Positions 63,763 to 64,000 of a stretch of DNA of 64,000 nucleotides are shown here, one piece after another (the first letter of the stretch is position 1; each line of letters begins with the position of its first letter). Origin of the DNA: Alcanivorax sp. 24 (GTDB lineage: Bacteria; Pseudomonadota; Gammaproteobacteria; Pseudomonadales; Alcanivoracaceae); the NCBI RefSeq assembly GCF_004360225.1, contig NZ_SNUA01000004.1:248001-312000 (forward strand). The letters run 5' to 3'. The position numbers and the translations under genes are program-made. Under the pieces are notes generated by a model. It did no database searches. It saw nothing but the letters and a program-made list of their open reading frames with translations, and had not been told where the DNA came from.

Positions 63763-64000
63763 TCAGCTTTCCGACTCGACTTGGGCACTTTGCCTGGTGG
63801 CTTGCGTGAGCATCCGGATCAAACTGCCGGCGCTGCCAAGTACGATGACCAAACCGGGCAGCCCGGCCAGGTTGGCGAGCATCTTGATGCCGTCCACCCC
63901 CAGATAGGTGGCGCTGCTCCAACCCACGGCGCCGATGATGGCCGCCCAGAGCAGTTTGATGGTGAAGGGCGAGGTCATGGCTTCCGCCGTCACTGCCCGG
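63763..64000 (-). CDS. C-terminal part of a membrane transporter (BCCT-like), truncated by the window edge
   Basis: The frame is open from the window end to the stop at 63763 and encodes at least 78 aa with two hydrophobic helices (IKLLWAAIIGAVGWSSATYL and MLANLAGLPGLVIVLGSAGSLIRML). The pattern ANLAGLPGLVIVL near the end resembles the last helices of betaine/carnitine/choline transporters, but this is weak. The 5' part lies outside the window. Confidence 0.5.
   Translation of the reverse strand, partial: RAVTAEAMTSPFTIKLLWAAIIGAVGWSSATYLGVDGIKMLANLAGLPGLVIVLGSAGSLIRMLTQATRQSAQVESES

Overview
The window looks like chromosome from a marine hydrocarbon-degrading gammaproteobacterium, most likely Alcanivorax or a close relative. 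The basis is high GC over most of the window, a membrane alkane 1-monooxygenase gene (alkB) divergent from a GntR regulator, a class GN 'marine proteobacterial' sortase with its VIT/VWA target, and a housekeeping run fmt-rsmB-trkA-trkH / def / lysM-dprA-tsaC-hemF-aroE typical of that group. The genus is inferred; no rRNA or tRNA gene was seen.

Layout. 0.2-2.3 kb: histidine phosphatase and an acyl-CoA dehydrogenase preceded by a perfect dyad. 2.3-4.9 kb: sortase plus sortase target. 5.0-7.0 kb: gntR / alkB with a FadR-type operator between them and a terminator after alkB. 7.2-16.8 kb: a putative light- and photo-oxidative-stress island with DUF523/DUF1722 protein, LitR-type MerR regulator, photolyase, FAD oxidoreductase, DUF1365, two Cfa-like methyltransferases, a SnoaL-like lipoprotein, DUF2878 and DUF1295. 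It is preceded by TGTACA-N12-TGTACA, and two of its genes carry single-base frameshifts. 16.8-18.8 kb: a two-component pair in convergent orientation. 19-27.4 kb: GNAT, MFS transporter, a beta-oxidation-like operon (thiolase, two-subunit acyl-CoA dehydrogenase, enoyl-CoA hydratase), divergent TetR and an amidohydrolase. 27.5-33.4 kb: Trk potassium uptake, rsmB, fmt and def. 33.5-42.4 kb: LysM protein, dprA, tsaC, hemF, aroE, lpxR-like, gamma carbonic anhydrase, prlC and a YheV-like protein. 42.4-45.5 kb: Fur-box TonB receptor and aqpZ.

45.5-64 kb is accessory. It holds a lower-GC chaperone-usher fimbrial operon, two DUF4190-like membrane proteins (one with an internal duplication), and a giant autotransporter. 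Upstream of the autotransporter are three co-directional genes: a clan-CD-peptidase-like small protein, a PI-PLC-type phosphodiesterase and an unknown protein. Next is a ParD-like/zeta toxin module with a perfect 8+3+8 operator and a third, exported gene resembling a SecD head domain. The window ends in the 3' part of a transporter gene.

Several intergenic gaps carry long palindromes sharing a CTTCCCACAGCGGCT core (a REP-like family), mostly beyond gene 3' ends. The candidates most worth following are the photolyase/fatty-acid island with its operator, and the PLC / peptidase-like / autotransporter group.
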